DNA of 64,000 nucleotides from Rhizobium sp. BK313 (GCF_014193655.1 NZ_JACHZQ010000005.1:372001-436000); one strand, 5' to 3'. Positions 55,039-62,886 are shown, counted from the stretch's first letter. Notes: generated from the letters alone by a model not told the origin. A program made the numbers and translations.

Positions 55039-55734
55039 TCAGAGACGGCCATATTTGGCATAGACATCGGCGACATCGCCGCCGGCGCGGATTTCATTAC
55101 GGGAGCGGTTTTCGATGGTGATCATCTCTTCGGCACGCTGGAGCACGGCATCGACCTTGTCGGCCGGAATGACGACCACGCCGTCCATGTCGCCAAACAG
55201 CCAGTCGCCGGGATCGACGCGGATCTGCGCCGTCAGCGTGCCGGTCACCGCGATCGGCACTTCGATGCCGCTGATGCGGGTGCGCTTGCGCGACTCGATC
55301 GGCGAGAGGTAGCGGGTAAAGACCGGCCAATCCTCCATATTGATGAGGATGTTGCCGTCGCGAATGCCGCCGTCGACCACGATGCCGGTGGCGCCGCGGC
55401 TCTTTGAACCCGTGCTCATCAGCTCGCCCCAGTGGCCGGAGTGACGCTCGCCGGCAGCCGCAATCAGCACGACGCAACCCGGATACATCTTGCGGAAGAA
55501 GGTGAAGGTCTTGACCTCTTCGATGTCATATTCCTCGTCGGTGCGTACATCGGCACTGACCTTCACGGTGAAAGCCGGGCCAGCGATGCGCATCGAGCGG
55601 TCGAGCGCGCGGATGCCGAGATCAATGCACTGATTGGGCAGGCCCATCTCGTCCAAGATGTCGTAGACGGCCGCGGTATAAAGCTTTTTGAAGCGCGCGG
55701 CTTTGTCGGCAATATCAGCCGTATCTCTTTGCAT
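55039..55734 (-). CDS. RraA family protein (HMG/CHA aldolase-like)
   Basis: A 231-residue protein of the RraA/dimethylmenaquinone-methyltransferase-like family, whose enzymatic members are 4-hydroxy-4-methyl-2-oxoglutarate or related oxo-acid aldolases. Conserved residues are in GHWGELMSTGSKSRGATGIVVDGGIRDG near 106-133, where Gly, Arg and Asp form the pyruvate/metal site. The ATG at 55734 follows GAGGAGGAAA; an in-frame GTG at 55752 lies within the ribosome site. As the first gene of the sugar-acid run, an aldolase step on a 2-oxo acid fits well. Confidence 0.87.
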   Translation of the reverse strand: MQRDTADIADKAARFKKLYTAAVYDILDEMGLPNQCIDLGIRALDRSMRIAGPAFTVKVSADVRTDEEYDIEEVKTFTFFRKMYPGCVVLIAAAGERHSGHWGELMSTGSKSRGATGIVVDGGIRDGNILINMEDWPVFTRYLSPIESRKRTRISGIEVPIAVTGTLTAQIRVDPGDWLFGDMDGVVVIPADKVDAVLQRAEEMITIENRSRNEIRAGGDVADVYAKYGRL

Positions 55735-55812
55735 CGTGATTTTCCTCCTCACACGGAACGGACTCTGACGGCGCCGCTCCCAGACAAAACGATCAGTTCG
55801 CCTTATCCATAT

Positions 55813-55831
55813 TTGAACTTCCTCTGTTCAA
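55813..55831. promoter_or_regulatory. TTGAAC-N7-GTTCAA dyad in the RraA/IclR divergent region
   Basis: Perfect 6-bp arms at 55813-55818 and 55826-55831 with a seven-base spacer lie between the RraA-type gene (79 bp away) and the IclR gene (57 bp away). The size fits an IclR-family operator. Half-sites recur at 53280-53291. Confidence 0.55.
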
Positions 55832-55888
55832 TAATGCATGGTAATGGGAGGACCAAAGAAATGTCAACGCCTCCGAGACCAAGTTTGA

Positions 55889-56674
55889 ATGATTGATGAT
55901 ACGAATGAAACGGCAGCGGCGAAGCATACGATTCCGGTCATCGACCGCATGATGGATGTGCTCGGCCAGCTCGAACGGCGATCGAATGGCGCCACGATCC
56001 GCGAGCTGACGGCACACCTCTCCCTGCCGCGTACGACGATCTACCGCATCCTCAATACGCTGCAGGGCCATGACATGGTGCGCCGTGACGACAATGGCAG
56101 CTACACGCTCGGCCGGCGACTGCTGACCCTTGCCTCTCATGTCGTCGCCCGCGTCAGCGACATCGACATTGCCGCCATCGGCCAGCCTTTTCTCGACCGG
56201 CTTTCGGCCGAACTCGGCGAAGGCAGCAAGCTTTCGGTGATCGACCAGGACGGCATATTGGTGGTGGCAGCCTCGCAGGGGCGGCGCGAATATGCGCTCA
56301 CGGTCGCACCTGGCCAGCGCATGCCGATCCATGCCGGTGCGGCCAGCAAACTACTGTTGGCGCACCTGCCGCCGGACGAGTTGGCCGTCTGGCTGGCCAA
56401 GCCGCTGATCGGCTATACGCCGAAATCGATCACCGATCCCAAGAGGCTGGCGAGCGAGCTTGTGCGCATCAAACGTCTCGGCTGGGCGCAGGATCGCGGC
56501 GAGAACGCCCCCAGCATCCACGCCTTCGCCGCCCCGGTCTTCGCCAAGACGGGACGATTGGCGGCGGCGATCAGCGTGCCGTTCCTGGCGGGTGCCGAAC
56601 CGAGCCGTATGGAGGAAATCCGGTTAGCCGCCATCGACGCGGCGCGGGCGATGAGCGAGGCCATGCCGGTCTAA
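55889..56674 (+). CDS. IclR family transcriptional regulator
   Basis: A 261-residue IclR-type regulator. The winged helix is at about residues 14-72 (IPVIDRMMDVLGQLERRSNGATIRELTAHLSLPRTTIYRILNTLQGHDMV, read in parts), followed by the ligand-sensing IclR domain (about 90-258) with SVIDQDGILVVAASQG, MPIHAGAASKLLLAHL near 148-163 and GWAQDRGENAPSIHAFAAPVF near 194-214. It is divergent from the RraA-led sugar-acid operon and 79 bp upstream of a second enolase-superfamily gene, both likely targets. Confidence 0.92.
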   Translation: MIDDTNETAAAKHTIPVIDRMMDVLGQLERRSNGATIRELTAHLSLPRTTIYRILNTLQGHDMVRRDDNGSYTLGRRLLTLASHVVARVSDIDIAAIGQPFLDRLSAELGEGSKLSVIDQDGILVVAASQGRREYALTVAPGQRMPIHAGAASKLLLAHLPPDELAVWLAKPLIGYTPKSITDPKRLASELVRIKRLGWAQDRGENAPSIHAFAAPVFAKTGRLAAAISVPFLAGAEPSRMEEIRLAAIDAARAMSEAMPV

Positions 56675-56684
56675 AGCTATCGGC

Positions 56685-56730
56685 GCATGATCCCAAAAAG
56701 TGTGAAGCGGTTTTTTGGATCAGATCATGC
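56685..56730 (+). repeat. Rhizobial palindromic intergenic repeat, copy B
   Basis: A 46-bp element with GCATGATC / GATCATGC ends and the core AAAAAGTGTGAAGCGGTTTTTT, nearly identical to 2636-2680. It lies between the IclR gene and the following dehydratase gene; its right end overlaps a non-used upstream ATG. Confidence 0.85.
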
Positions 56731-56753
56731 GCCAAGAGGAAACAGGAGGAGCA

Positions 56754-57950
56754 ATGAAGATTGTCGACGTCAAATGCGCCATCATCGGCAAGAGCCCGAT
56801 CGTGCGGATCGTCACCGATGACGGCATTTCCGGCTATGGCCAGGCCGAGACCTGGAAGCCCTATCTGAAACCGCACATCCTCGCCTTCCGCGATGCGCTG
56901 ATGGGCGAGGACCCGACCAATGTCGAGCGCTGCATGCTGAAGATTCGCCAACGTGGCGGCTTCAAGCCCTGGGGTTCGGCCGTCAGTGTCATCGAAATGG
57001 CGCTCTGGGATATCGCCGGCAAGGCGGCTGGCGTCGCCGTCCACAAGCTGCTCGGCGGCAGGGTGCGCGACCGTGTCCGCGTCTACAACGGCTCCATTCG
57101 CTTTCCGCTCGCCGGCCACCGCCCGGAGGACCTTGCCGACGATCTCAAGAAGATGATGGCCCTGCCTGAGGGTTTCACCATCATCAAGCAGCCGATCGGC
57201 TTTCATTCGCCGATGAAACGCGAGATTCCGAACTTTTACTACGGCGAACCGAACGCCAGCCCCTTCCACGGTGCGCTCGATCGTGGCCCGATCACCGAAA
57301 AAGGATTGCGCCATTTCGTCGATTGCGTCGCCGCTATGAAAGAGGTCGCCGGCGACACGATCGGTCTGGCTCTCGACTGCGGCCCTGGCTGGATGCTATC
57401 AGACGCCATCCGGCTGGCCCGCATGCTGGAGCCTTACAATCTGCTCTGGATCGAAGACCTCCTGACCGGCGACTACACGCCCTGGGTCAATGCGGGGGTC
57501 TACCGCGAACTGACCCGCGTCAGTACCACGCCGATCCATACCGGCGAGCAGATTTATCTGCGCCAGAACTTCAAGGAGCTGATCGAAACCCAGGCCGTCA
57601 ACGTGCTTGGCCCCGATCCGGCCGATGTCGGCGGCATCGCCGAGCTCAAATGGATCGCCGAATATGCCGACCTGCATTCGATCCTTTTCGCTCCGCACGG
57701 CACCGCCAACGGCCTGCTCGGATTGGCGGCGTTGATCCAGGTTTCGGCCACGCTTCCCGCCAACTTCATCGCTTTCGAATACACGACCGGCGATCCCGAC
57801 TGGTGGTACGACATCGTCGAAGGACTGCCGGAGGTGATCGTCAAGAACGGCTTCATCGATGTCATCGACCGTCCCGGCATGGGCGTCGATCTCATCCCGG
57901 AAAAGGCCAAGCGCTATCTCGCCGAGGATGACCGCGACTTTTTCGCCTGA
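56754..57950 (+). CDS. Mandelate racemase/muconate lactonizing enzyme family protein
   Basis: A 398-residue enolase-superfamily enzyme. The N-terminal capping domain (1-105, with SVIEMALWDIAGKAAG near 77-92) is followed by a barrel with Lys145 (IIKQPIG), Asp208 (LALDCGPGW), Glu234 (WIEDLLTGD) and Glu265 (HTGEQIYL), then FAPHGTANG near 310 with the probable catalytic His. About 30 extra residues (PIGFHSPMKREIPNFYYGEPNASPFHGA) are inserted between the Lys and the first metal ligand. The ATG at 56754 follows CAGGAGGAG; the longer frame runs into a repeat. Substrate unknown, probably an aldonate-type acid. Confidence 0.88.
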   Translation: MKIVDVKCAIIGKSPIVRIVTDDGISGYGQAETWKPYLKPHILAFRDALMGEDPTNVERCMLKIRQRGGFKPWGSAVSVIEMALWDIAGKAAGVAVHKLLGGRVRDRVRVYNGSIRFPLAGHRPEDLADDLKKMMALPEGFTIIKQPIGFHSPMKREIPNFYYGEPNASPFHGALDRGPITEKGLRHFVDCVAAMKEVAGDTIGLALDCGPGWMLSDAIRLARMLEPYNLLWIEDLLTGDYTPWVNAGVYRELTRVSTTPIHTGEQIYLRQNFKELIETQAVNVLGPDPADVGGIAELKWIAEYADLHSILFAPHGTANGLLGLAALIQVSATLPANFIAFEYTTGDPDWWYDIVEGLPEVIVKNGFIDVIDRPGMGVDLIPEKAKRYLAEDDRDFFA

Positions 57951-57974
57951 TTTTTCGACCCTGTTCACAAAGGG

Positions 57975-58013
57975 AAAGCCGAGCGCGCGGTGCAAAACCG
58001 CCGTCTCGGCTTT
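57975..58013 (+). terminator. Intrinsic-type terminator after the enolase-family gene
   Basis: AAAGCCGAG (57975-57983) and CTCGGCTTT (58005-58013) are perfect arms, with an inner GCGGT/ACCGC pairing, 25 bp after the stop codon. The 3' arm ends in TTT, as expected for a weak intrinsic terminator. Confidence 0.7.
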
Positions 58014-58107
58014 CTACGTTCAAAGGCGGATTTTCGGCCAATTTCAATCCTGATCAATCGCTTACCGGCTGCGTCATTGCTTCCGAAAATATGTGCCTCA
58101 AGATGAG

Positions 58108-58190
58108 TTTCGGTTGGAAACCGAGACCCACCCAATTTTCGTTTGACATTCCTTTGGCTTCATTTATCGTCATTCTAGTTTCGGTTTTCG
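58108..58190 (+). promoter_or_regulatory. Promoter region with repeated TTTCG motifs
   Basis: TTTCG occurs at 58108, 58137, 58179 and 58186, and the 10-mer AGTTTCGGTT is repeated at 58106 and 58177. The TTGACA/TATCGT promoter candidate lies between them. DeoR-family repressors of rhizobial sugar and glycerol operons bind TTTCG-type repeats, but no DeoR gene is in the window. Confidence 0.45.
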
Positions 58191-58225
58191 CGTGAGGGGT
58201 AGAAATCGAAACGGGGGAGGTACAA

Positions 58226-58459
58226 TTGTCCAAAGGTCTAATCGACGGCATAGATGTCATCGATTGCGGTGTGAGCCGCAGTTCCATGGAGCGCACCGGC
58301 TGCATCCTTGCAAAGGGAAGGCACGCTTCCACTTTACGCGCTCCAAACCATATCAGCCATGGCTTGTTCCATCGCGAATCCTTCACATCCAGATTGAAGC
58401 AACCCACTTCCTCACGACCATACCGCCGCTGCGAGTTTATCGAAGTGACGCGGCATTAG
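58226..58459 (+). other. Doubtful short reading frame after a strong ribosome site
   Basis: GGGGGAGG (58209-58216) is followed at nine bases by TTG and a 77-codon frame (MSKGLIDGIDVIDCG...). Its composition is less GC-biased than its neighbours and no domain is recognised. Because glpD precedes glpS in characterised rhizobial operons as I recall, a decayed gene start is conceivable, but protein similarity is too weak to call. Confidence 0.25.
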
Positions 58460-58465
58460 GCGCCC

Positions 58466-58494
58466 ATGCCCGAGCCGGCTTCGGCATCGGGCAT
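58466..58494 (+). promoter_or_regulatory. Strong hairpin in the operon leader
   Basis: ATGCCCGA-GCCG pairs with CGGC-A-TCGGGCAT around a GCTT tetraloop: a 12-bp stem with one bulged base. It has no T-run. It lies about 115 bases before the first ribosome site of the operon. Confidence 0.6.
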
Positions 58495-58622
58495 CGTTCA
58501 GTGAAGACATAACGATCGCGGCAGGGTCATATCCTCCGGATCGCTGCCCAATGGGTACAAACGGGCCTCGCGGCCGGCAGTCCGTCGCAGCGTCACTATA
58601 CGACGCATGGAAGGAGCATATC

Positions 58623-59705
58623 GTGCTTGAACTCAGAAACGTGTCGAAGTCTGTCAGCGGCGAAACGCATATCGCCGAAACGAACCTGACGCTGCAGCGC
58701 GGCACGCTGAATGTCCTCCTCGGACCGACGCTTTCGGGCAAGACGTCGCTGATGCGGCTTATGGCAGGGCTGGACAAGCCGACTTCGGGCACGATTCATG
58801 TCGACGGCGTCGACGTAACGGGCGTACCCGTGCAGCGCCGCAACGTCGCCATGGTCTACCAGCAATTCATCAACTACCCCGCCATGACCGTCTACGACAA
58901 TATCGCCTCGCCGATGCGCCTCAACGGTGCCGATGCGGCGACGATCGACCGCGAAGTGAAGAAAGCGGCCGATCTCCTGCGGCTCGGTCCCTTCCTCGAC
59001 CGCCTGCCGCTTAGCCTTTCCGGTGGCCAGCAGCAGCGCACAGCGCTTGCCCGCGCCATCGTCAAGAATGCCGGCTTGGTGCTGCTCGACGAGCCGCTCG
59101 CCAATCTCGACTATAAGCTGCGCGAAGAACTGCGCGCCGAACTGCCGAAAATCTTTGCCGAATCCGGCGCTATCTACGTCTACGCCACGACCGAACCGTC
59201 GGAAGCACTGCTTTTGGGCGGCAATACCGCAACCCTGTCGAAGGGCCGGATCACGCAATTCGGACCGACGATCGATGTTTTCCACAGGCCGAAGGACCTG
59301 ATCACTGCCGTCACCTTCGCCGATCCGCCGCTGAACACGATCTCGCTCGACAAGCGCGGCAACCTCTTCGTGCTGAATGGCAATATGCGTCTGCCCGTGC
59401 CGCAAGGCCTCGAAGCCCAGCCGGACGGCCCCTACACAATCGCCTTCCAGCCGCACCATCTAGCGCTGAAACCACAGACATCCGAGGCCGTCGCGGCGCC
59501 GGCAAGGGTGATGGTGACCGAGATCACCGGTTCGGAAAGCTTCATCCACATCGATTTCGCCGATCGGCGCTGGGTCATGCTGATCCAGGGCGTCGAGGAC
59601 ATCGATGTTGACGACTCGATCGATGTCTACATCGACCCGCGCCACATCATGGTGTTCGACACCAACGGCGCCGCCGTCACACCCGCCCTGCAACGGGCCG
59701 CCTGA
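58623..59705 (+). CDS. ABC transporter ATP-binding protein, GlpS-like (GTG start, degenerate H-loop)
   Basis: First ATPase of a glycerol-type importer, 360 residues from the GTG at 58623, which follows GGAAGGAG by six bases. Walker A GPTLSGKT (34-41), Q-loop Gln80, signature LSGGQ (132-136) and Walker B LLDEP (Asp156, Glu157) are intact. The H-loop reads YATTEPSEA instead of VTHDQxEA, so Thr190 replaces the switch His. A C-terminal TOBE-type domain is present. It should form a heterodimer with the next gene's product. The GlpS name is by analogy; the substrate could differ from glycerol. Confidence 0.85.
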   Translation: MLELRNVSKSVSGETHIAETNLTLQRGTLNVLLGPTLSGKTSLMRLMAGLDKPTSGTIHVDGVDVTGVPVQRRNVAMVYQQFINYPAMTVYDNIASPMRLNGADAATIDREVKKAADLLRLGPFLDRLPLSLSGGQQQRTALARAIVKNAGLVLLDEPLANLDYKLREELRAELPKIFAESGAIYVYATTEPSEALLLGGNTATLSKGRITQFGPTIDVFHRPKDLITAVTFADPPLNTISLDKRGNLFVLNGNMRLPVPQGLEAQPDGPYTIAFQPHHLALKPQTSEAVAAPARVMVTEITGSESFIHIDFADRRWVMLIQGVEDIDVDDSIDVYIDPRHIMVFDTNGAAVTPALQRAA

Positions 59706-59720
59706 GGAGAGACACGGCCA

Positions 59721-60791
59721 ATGGCACGCATCGACCTGGACCATATAAGACACGCCTACAACGATCACCCCAAATCCGATGCCGACTATGCGCTGAAGGA
59801 AGTCCATCACAGTTGGGAGGACGGCAGCGCCTATGCGCTGCTCGGGCCATCCGGCTGCGGCAAGACCACTCTGCTCAATATCGTTTCCGGTCTCGTGCGC
59901 GCCTCGGAAGGCCGCATCCTCTTCGACGGCAAGGACGTGACCAGACTGTCGACGCAGGAGCGCAACATCGCCCAGGTCTTCCAGTTTCCGGTCGTCTACG
60001 ACACGATGACGGTCTATGAAAACCTCGCTTTTCCCCTGCGCAACCGGCACGTTCCGGAAGCCGACGTGAAGCGCAAGGTCGATGAAATCATTGAGATGAT
60101 CGGCCTCTCCGACAGTGCCCATCGCAAGGCGCGGGGATTGACGGCCGATGCCAAGCAGAAAATCTCTCTCGGCCGTGGCCTGGTGCGCTCCGATGTCAGC
60201 GCCATCCTGTTCGACGAACCGCTGACGGTCATCGACCCGCATATGAAATGGGTGCTGCGCTCGCAGTTGAAGCAGCTCCACCGCCGGTTCGGCTTCACCA
60301 TGGTCTACGTCACCCACGACCAGACCGAGGCGCTGACCTTCGCCGACAAGGTGGTGGTGATGTACAACGGCGAGGTGGTGCAGATCGGCACGCCGAACGA
60401 CCTGTTCGAGCGGCCGCGCCACACCTTCGTCGGCTATTTCATCGGCTCACCGGGCATGAACGTCATGCCGGTCGAAATCGATGGCCGCAATGCGCGGCTC
60501 GGCGACCGCACCATCATCCTCCCCGGTGCCCCTATCGAGCGGCGCGAAGGCCGGTCGGAACTCGGTATACGACCGGAATTTGTCCGCCTCGGCCGCGAAG
60601 GAATCCCAGCCACGGTCACCCAGGTCGAAGATCTCGGCCGCCGCAAGGTGGTACGCGCCAAGCTGGACGGCCAGGATATCGTTGCAATCATCGGCGAGGA
60701 TCAGACCGTCCCGGCCGAACCGCACATCGCCTTCGATCCCGCCGGTATCAATATCTACGCGAACTCCTGGCGCGTCGAGATGGGAGCCTGA
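59721..60791 (+). CDS. ABC transporter ATP-binding protein, GlpT-like (degenerate signature motif)
   Basis: Second ATPase of the pair, 356 residues. Walker A GPSGCGKT (42-49), Q-loop Gln88, Walker B LFDEP (Asp165, Glu166) and H-loop VTHDQTEA (His199) are canonical. The ABC signature is replaced by LTADAKQ (140-146) where LSGGQ would be expected. A TOBE-type C-terminus follows. It lies 15 bp after the first ATPase, and its TGA shares a base with the next ATG. It complements the defects of the GlpS-like partner. Confidence 0.87.
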   Translation: MARIDLDHIRHAYNDHPKSDADYALKEVHHSWEDGSAYALLGPSGCGKTTLLNIVSGLVRASEGRILFDGKDVTRLSTQERNIAQVFQFPVVYDTMTVYENLAFPLRNRHVPEADVKRKVDEIIEMIGLSDSAHRKARGLTADAKQKISLGRGLVRSDVSAILFDEPLTVIDPHMKWVLRSQLKQLHRRFGFTMVYVTHDQTEALTFADKVVVMYNGEVVQIGTPNDLFERPRHTFVGYFIGSPGMNVMPVEIDGRNARLGDRTIILPGAPIERREGRSELGIRPEFVRLGREGIPATVTQVEDLGRRKVVRAKLDGQDIVAIIGEDQTVPAEPHIAFDPAGINIYANSWRVEMGA

Positions 60792-61666
60792 TGATGGACA
60801 AGACCTGGAACAACAAAGCCTGGTTCATGCTCATCCCCGTCTTGCTGCTGGTCGGCTTCTCGGCCGTCATTCCGCTGATGACGGTGGTGAACTATTCGGT
60901 GCAGGATACTTTCGGCAACAACGTCTTCTTCTGGGCGGGGACACAGTGGTTCGAGGAGATTCTTCATTCCAGCCGCTTCTGGGACGCCATGTTCCGCAAC
61001 CTGATCTTTTCCTTCATCATCCTGGCGATCGAGATCCCGCTCGGCATCTTCATCGCCCTCAACATGCCGAAGAAGGGTATCGGCGTGCCGGTGTGCCTGG
61101 TGCTGATGGCCCTGCCGCTGCTTATCCCGTGGAATGTGGTGGGGACGATCTGGCAAGTGTTCGGCCGCAGCGATATCGGGCTGATGGGCTATGTCCTCGT
61201 CGGCCTCGGCATCGACTACAATTACGTATCCGACCCGGCAGATGCCTGGATGACGATCATCATCATGGATGTCTGGCACTGGACCAGTCTCGTCGTGCTG
61301 CTCTGCTATGCCGGCCTCGCTTCCATTCCCGACGCCTTCTATCAGGCCGCCAAGATCGATGGCGCCTCGCGCTGGTCCGTTTTCCGCTACATCCAGCTCC
61401 CGAAGATGAACAGGGTGCTTTTGATCGCCGTGCTCCTGCGTTTCATGGACAGTTTCATGATCTATACCGAACCTTTCGTCGTTACCGGCGGCGGCCCCGG
61501 CAACTCGACGACCTTCCTGTCGATCGATCTCGTCAAGATAGCTCTCGGCCAGTTCGATCTCGGCCCGGCGGCGGCAATGTCGCTCATCTACTTCCTGATC
61601 GTGCTTCTGCTGTCCTGGATCTTCTACACCGTCATGACCAATTATGATGCGGGAGCGACGCGATGA
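60791..61666 (+). CDS. ABC transporter permease, GlpP-like (MalF type)
   Basis: A 291-residue permease with a first membrane segment near 11-30 (WFMLIPVLLLVGFSAVIPLM) and five further spans. The EAA loop is near 188-208 (DAFYQAAKIDGASRWSVFRYIQLPKM), and FVVTGGGPGNSTTFLSIDLVK near 230 is the family segment. The ATG at 60791 overlaps the stop of the ATPase gene by one base (TGATG) and is directly followed by a second ATG. It pairs with the next permease, whose start overlaps its stop (ATGA). Confidence 0.9.
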   Translation: MMDKTWNNKAWFMLIPVLLLVGFSAVIPLMTVVNYSVQDTFGNNVFFWAGTQWFEEILHSSRFWDAMFRNLIFSFIILAIEIPLGIFIALNMPKKGIGVPVCLVLMALPLLIPWNVVGTIWQVFGRSDIGLMGYVLVGLGIDYNYVSDPADAWMTIIIMDVWHWTSLVVLLCYAGLASIPDAFYQAAKIDGASRWSVFRYIQLPKMNRVLLIAVLLRFMDSFMIYTEPFVVTGGGPGNSTTFLSIDLVKIALGQFDLGPAAAMSLIYFLIVLLLSWIFYTVMTNYDAGATR

Positions 61667-62586
61667 GCGGCAAACCTCTTTCGACCTCCGCAGGCGATAC
61701 CGCCATGAACAAGATGGCGGCTTCCAGCCCGGTCGCCGGCGTTACCGCCACGACCGGCACACAGCCGATGCGCCGGCATGGCGAGGAAGGGCGCTGGTCC
61801 TGGCTGGTGCCGACGCTCTACATTATCTTCCTGCTCTTGCCGATCTACTGGCTCGTCAACATGAGCTTCAAGACCAATGAGGAGATCGTCAGCGGATTGA
61901 CGTTCTATCCGCACGAGCCAACGCTGCGCAATTACGCCATCATCTTCACCGATCCGTCCTGGTACAAGGGCTATATCAACTCGATCACCTACGTTGTCAT
62001 GAACATGGTGATCTCGGTTGCCTGCGCCCTTCCAGCAGCCTACGCCTTCTCGCGGTACCGCTTCCTCGGCGACAAGCATGTCTTCTTCTGGCTGTTGACA
62101 AACCGCATGGCGCCGCCGGCTGTCTTCGCGCTGCCCTTCTTCCAGCTCTATTCGGCCTTCGGCCTGATCGACACTCACATTGCGGTGGCGCTGGCACATT
62201 GCCTGTTCAACGTGCCGCTGGCCGTCTGGATTCTCGAAGGGTTTATGTCCGGCGTGCCGAAGGAGATCGACGAAACGGCCTATATCGACGGCTATTCGTT
62301 TCCCCGCTTCTTCATCAAGATCTTCATTCCGTTGATCGCAAGCGGCATCGGCGTCGCCGCCTTCTTCTGCTTCATGTTCTCCTGGGTCGAACTCCTGATC
62401 GCCCGCACCCTGACGACAACAGACGCCAAGCCGATCGCCGCCATCATGACGCGCACGGTCTCGGCCGCCGGCATGGACTGGGGCCTGCTTGCGGCGGCAG
62501 GCGTACTGACGCTGATCCCCGGAGCGCTCGTCATCTATTTCGTCCGCAACTACATCGCCAAGGGCTTCGCACTCGGCCGCGTCTAA
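61663..62586 (+). CDS. ABC transporter permease, GlpQ-like (MalG type)
   Basis: A 307-residue permease. About 45 polar residues precede the first membrane segment (WSWLVPTLYIIFLLLPIYWLVNM), longer than in most MalG proteins. A periplasmic stretch with FYPHEPTLRNYAIIFTDPSWYKGYINS follows. The EAA loop is near 205-228 (KEIDETAYIDGYSFPRFFIKIFIPLIA), and the end NYIAKGFALGRV is typical of this family. It starts in a four-base overlap with the first permease and is followed 12 bp later by the DUF2160 gene. Confidence 0.9.
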   Translation: MSGKPLSTSAGDTAMNKMAASSPVAGVTATTGTQPMRRHGEEGRWSWLVPTLYIIFLLLPIYWLVNMSFKTNEEIVSGLTFYPHEPTLRNYAIIFTDPSWYKGYINSITYVVMNMVISVACALPAAYAFSRYRFLGDKHVFFWLLTNRMAPPAVFALPFFQLYSAFGLIDTHIAVALAHCLFNVPLAVWILEGFMSGVPKEIDETAYIDGYSFPRFFIKIFIPLIASGIGVAAFFCFMFSWVELLIARTLTTTDAKPIAAIMTRTVSAAGMDWGLLAAAGVLTLIPGALVIYFVRNYIAKGFALGRV

Positions 62587-62598
62587 GAGGAACCCGCC

Positions 62599-62886
62599 AT
62601 GAATACCGATTTTTCCTGGATGGCCTGGACGTTGCCGACGGTGCTGTTCTTCGTGACGATCCTGGTAATTCTGATCGGCATGGCGGTCTGGGAATATTTT
62701 TCGCCCGGTGGCCATCCCCGCGTCGGCATCCTGCATTTCGAAACGACGCGCGGCGATCGGCTGTTCGTCTCGCTCCTCGGCGCCGCTTTCATTCATATCG
62801 CTTGGTTGGGTCTGGGAGGGCCCAGCCTTTGGTGGGCTCTTGCCATTTCCGTGGTTTACGCCATCGGCGTTTTCCGCCTGGTCTAG
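62599..62886 (+). CDS. DUF2160 small membrane protein, GlpU-like
   Basis: A 95-residue integral membrane protein with three hydrophobic segments (about 8-33, 55-75 and 76-94) and a polar loop SPGGHPRVGILHFETTRGDR between the first two. This is the DUF2160 family, which occurs almost only within glycerol-type ABC importer operons, between the second permease and the binding protein, as here. Its role is unknown; it may be an accessory membrane subunit. Confidence 0.88.
   Translation: MNTDFSWMAWTLPTVLFFVTILVILIGMAVWEYFSPGGHPRVGILHFETTRGDRLFVSLLGAAFIHIAWLGLGGPSLWWALAISVVYAIGVFRLV

Larger units (their letters stand above)
57951..58622. other. 672-bp intergenic and leader region before the glycerol-type operon
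   Basis: It contains a terminator for the upstream gene (57975-58013), a promoter-like TTGACA (58143-58148) with a TATCGT 16 bases downstream, four TTTCG strings, a short doubtful frame (58226-58459) and a strong hairpin (58466-58494). No convincing gene was recognised. Confidence 0.6.

Noticed and set aside
58192..58512. 106-codon frame in the glycerol-type operon leader
   Set aside because: No ribosome site, Arg/His-rich composition, and overlap with a strong hairpin.
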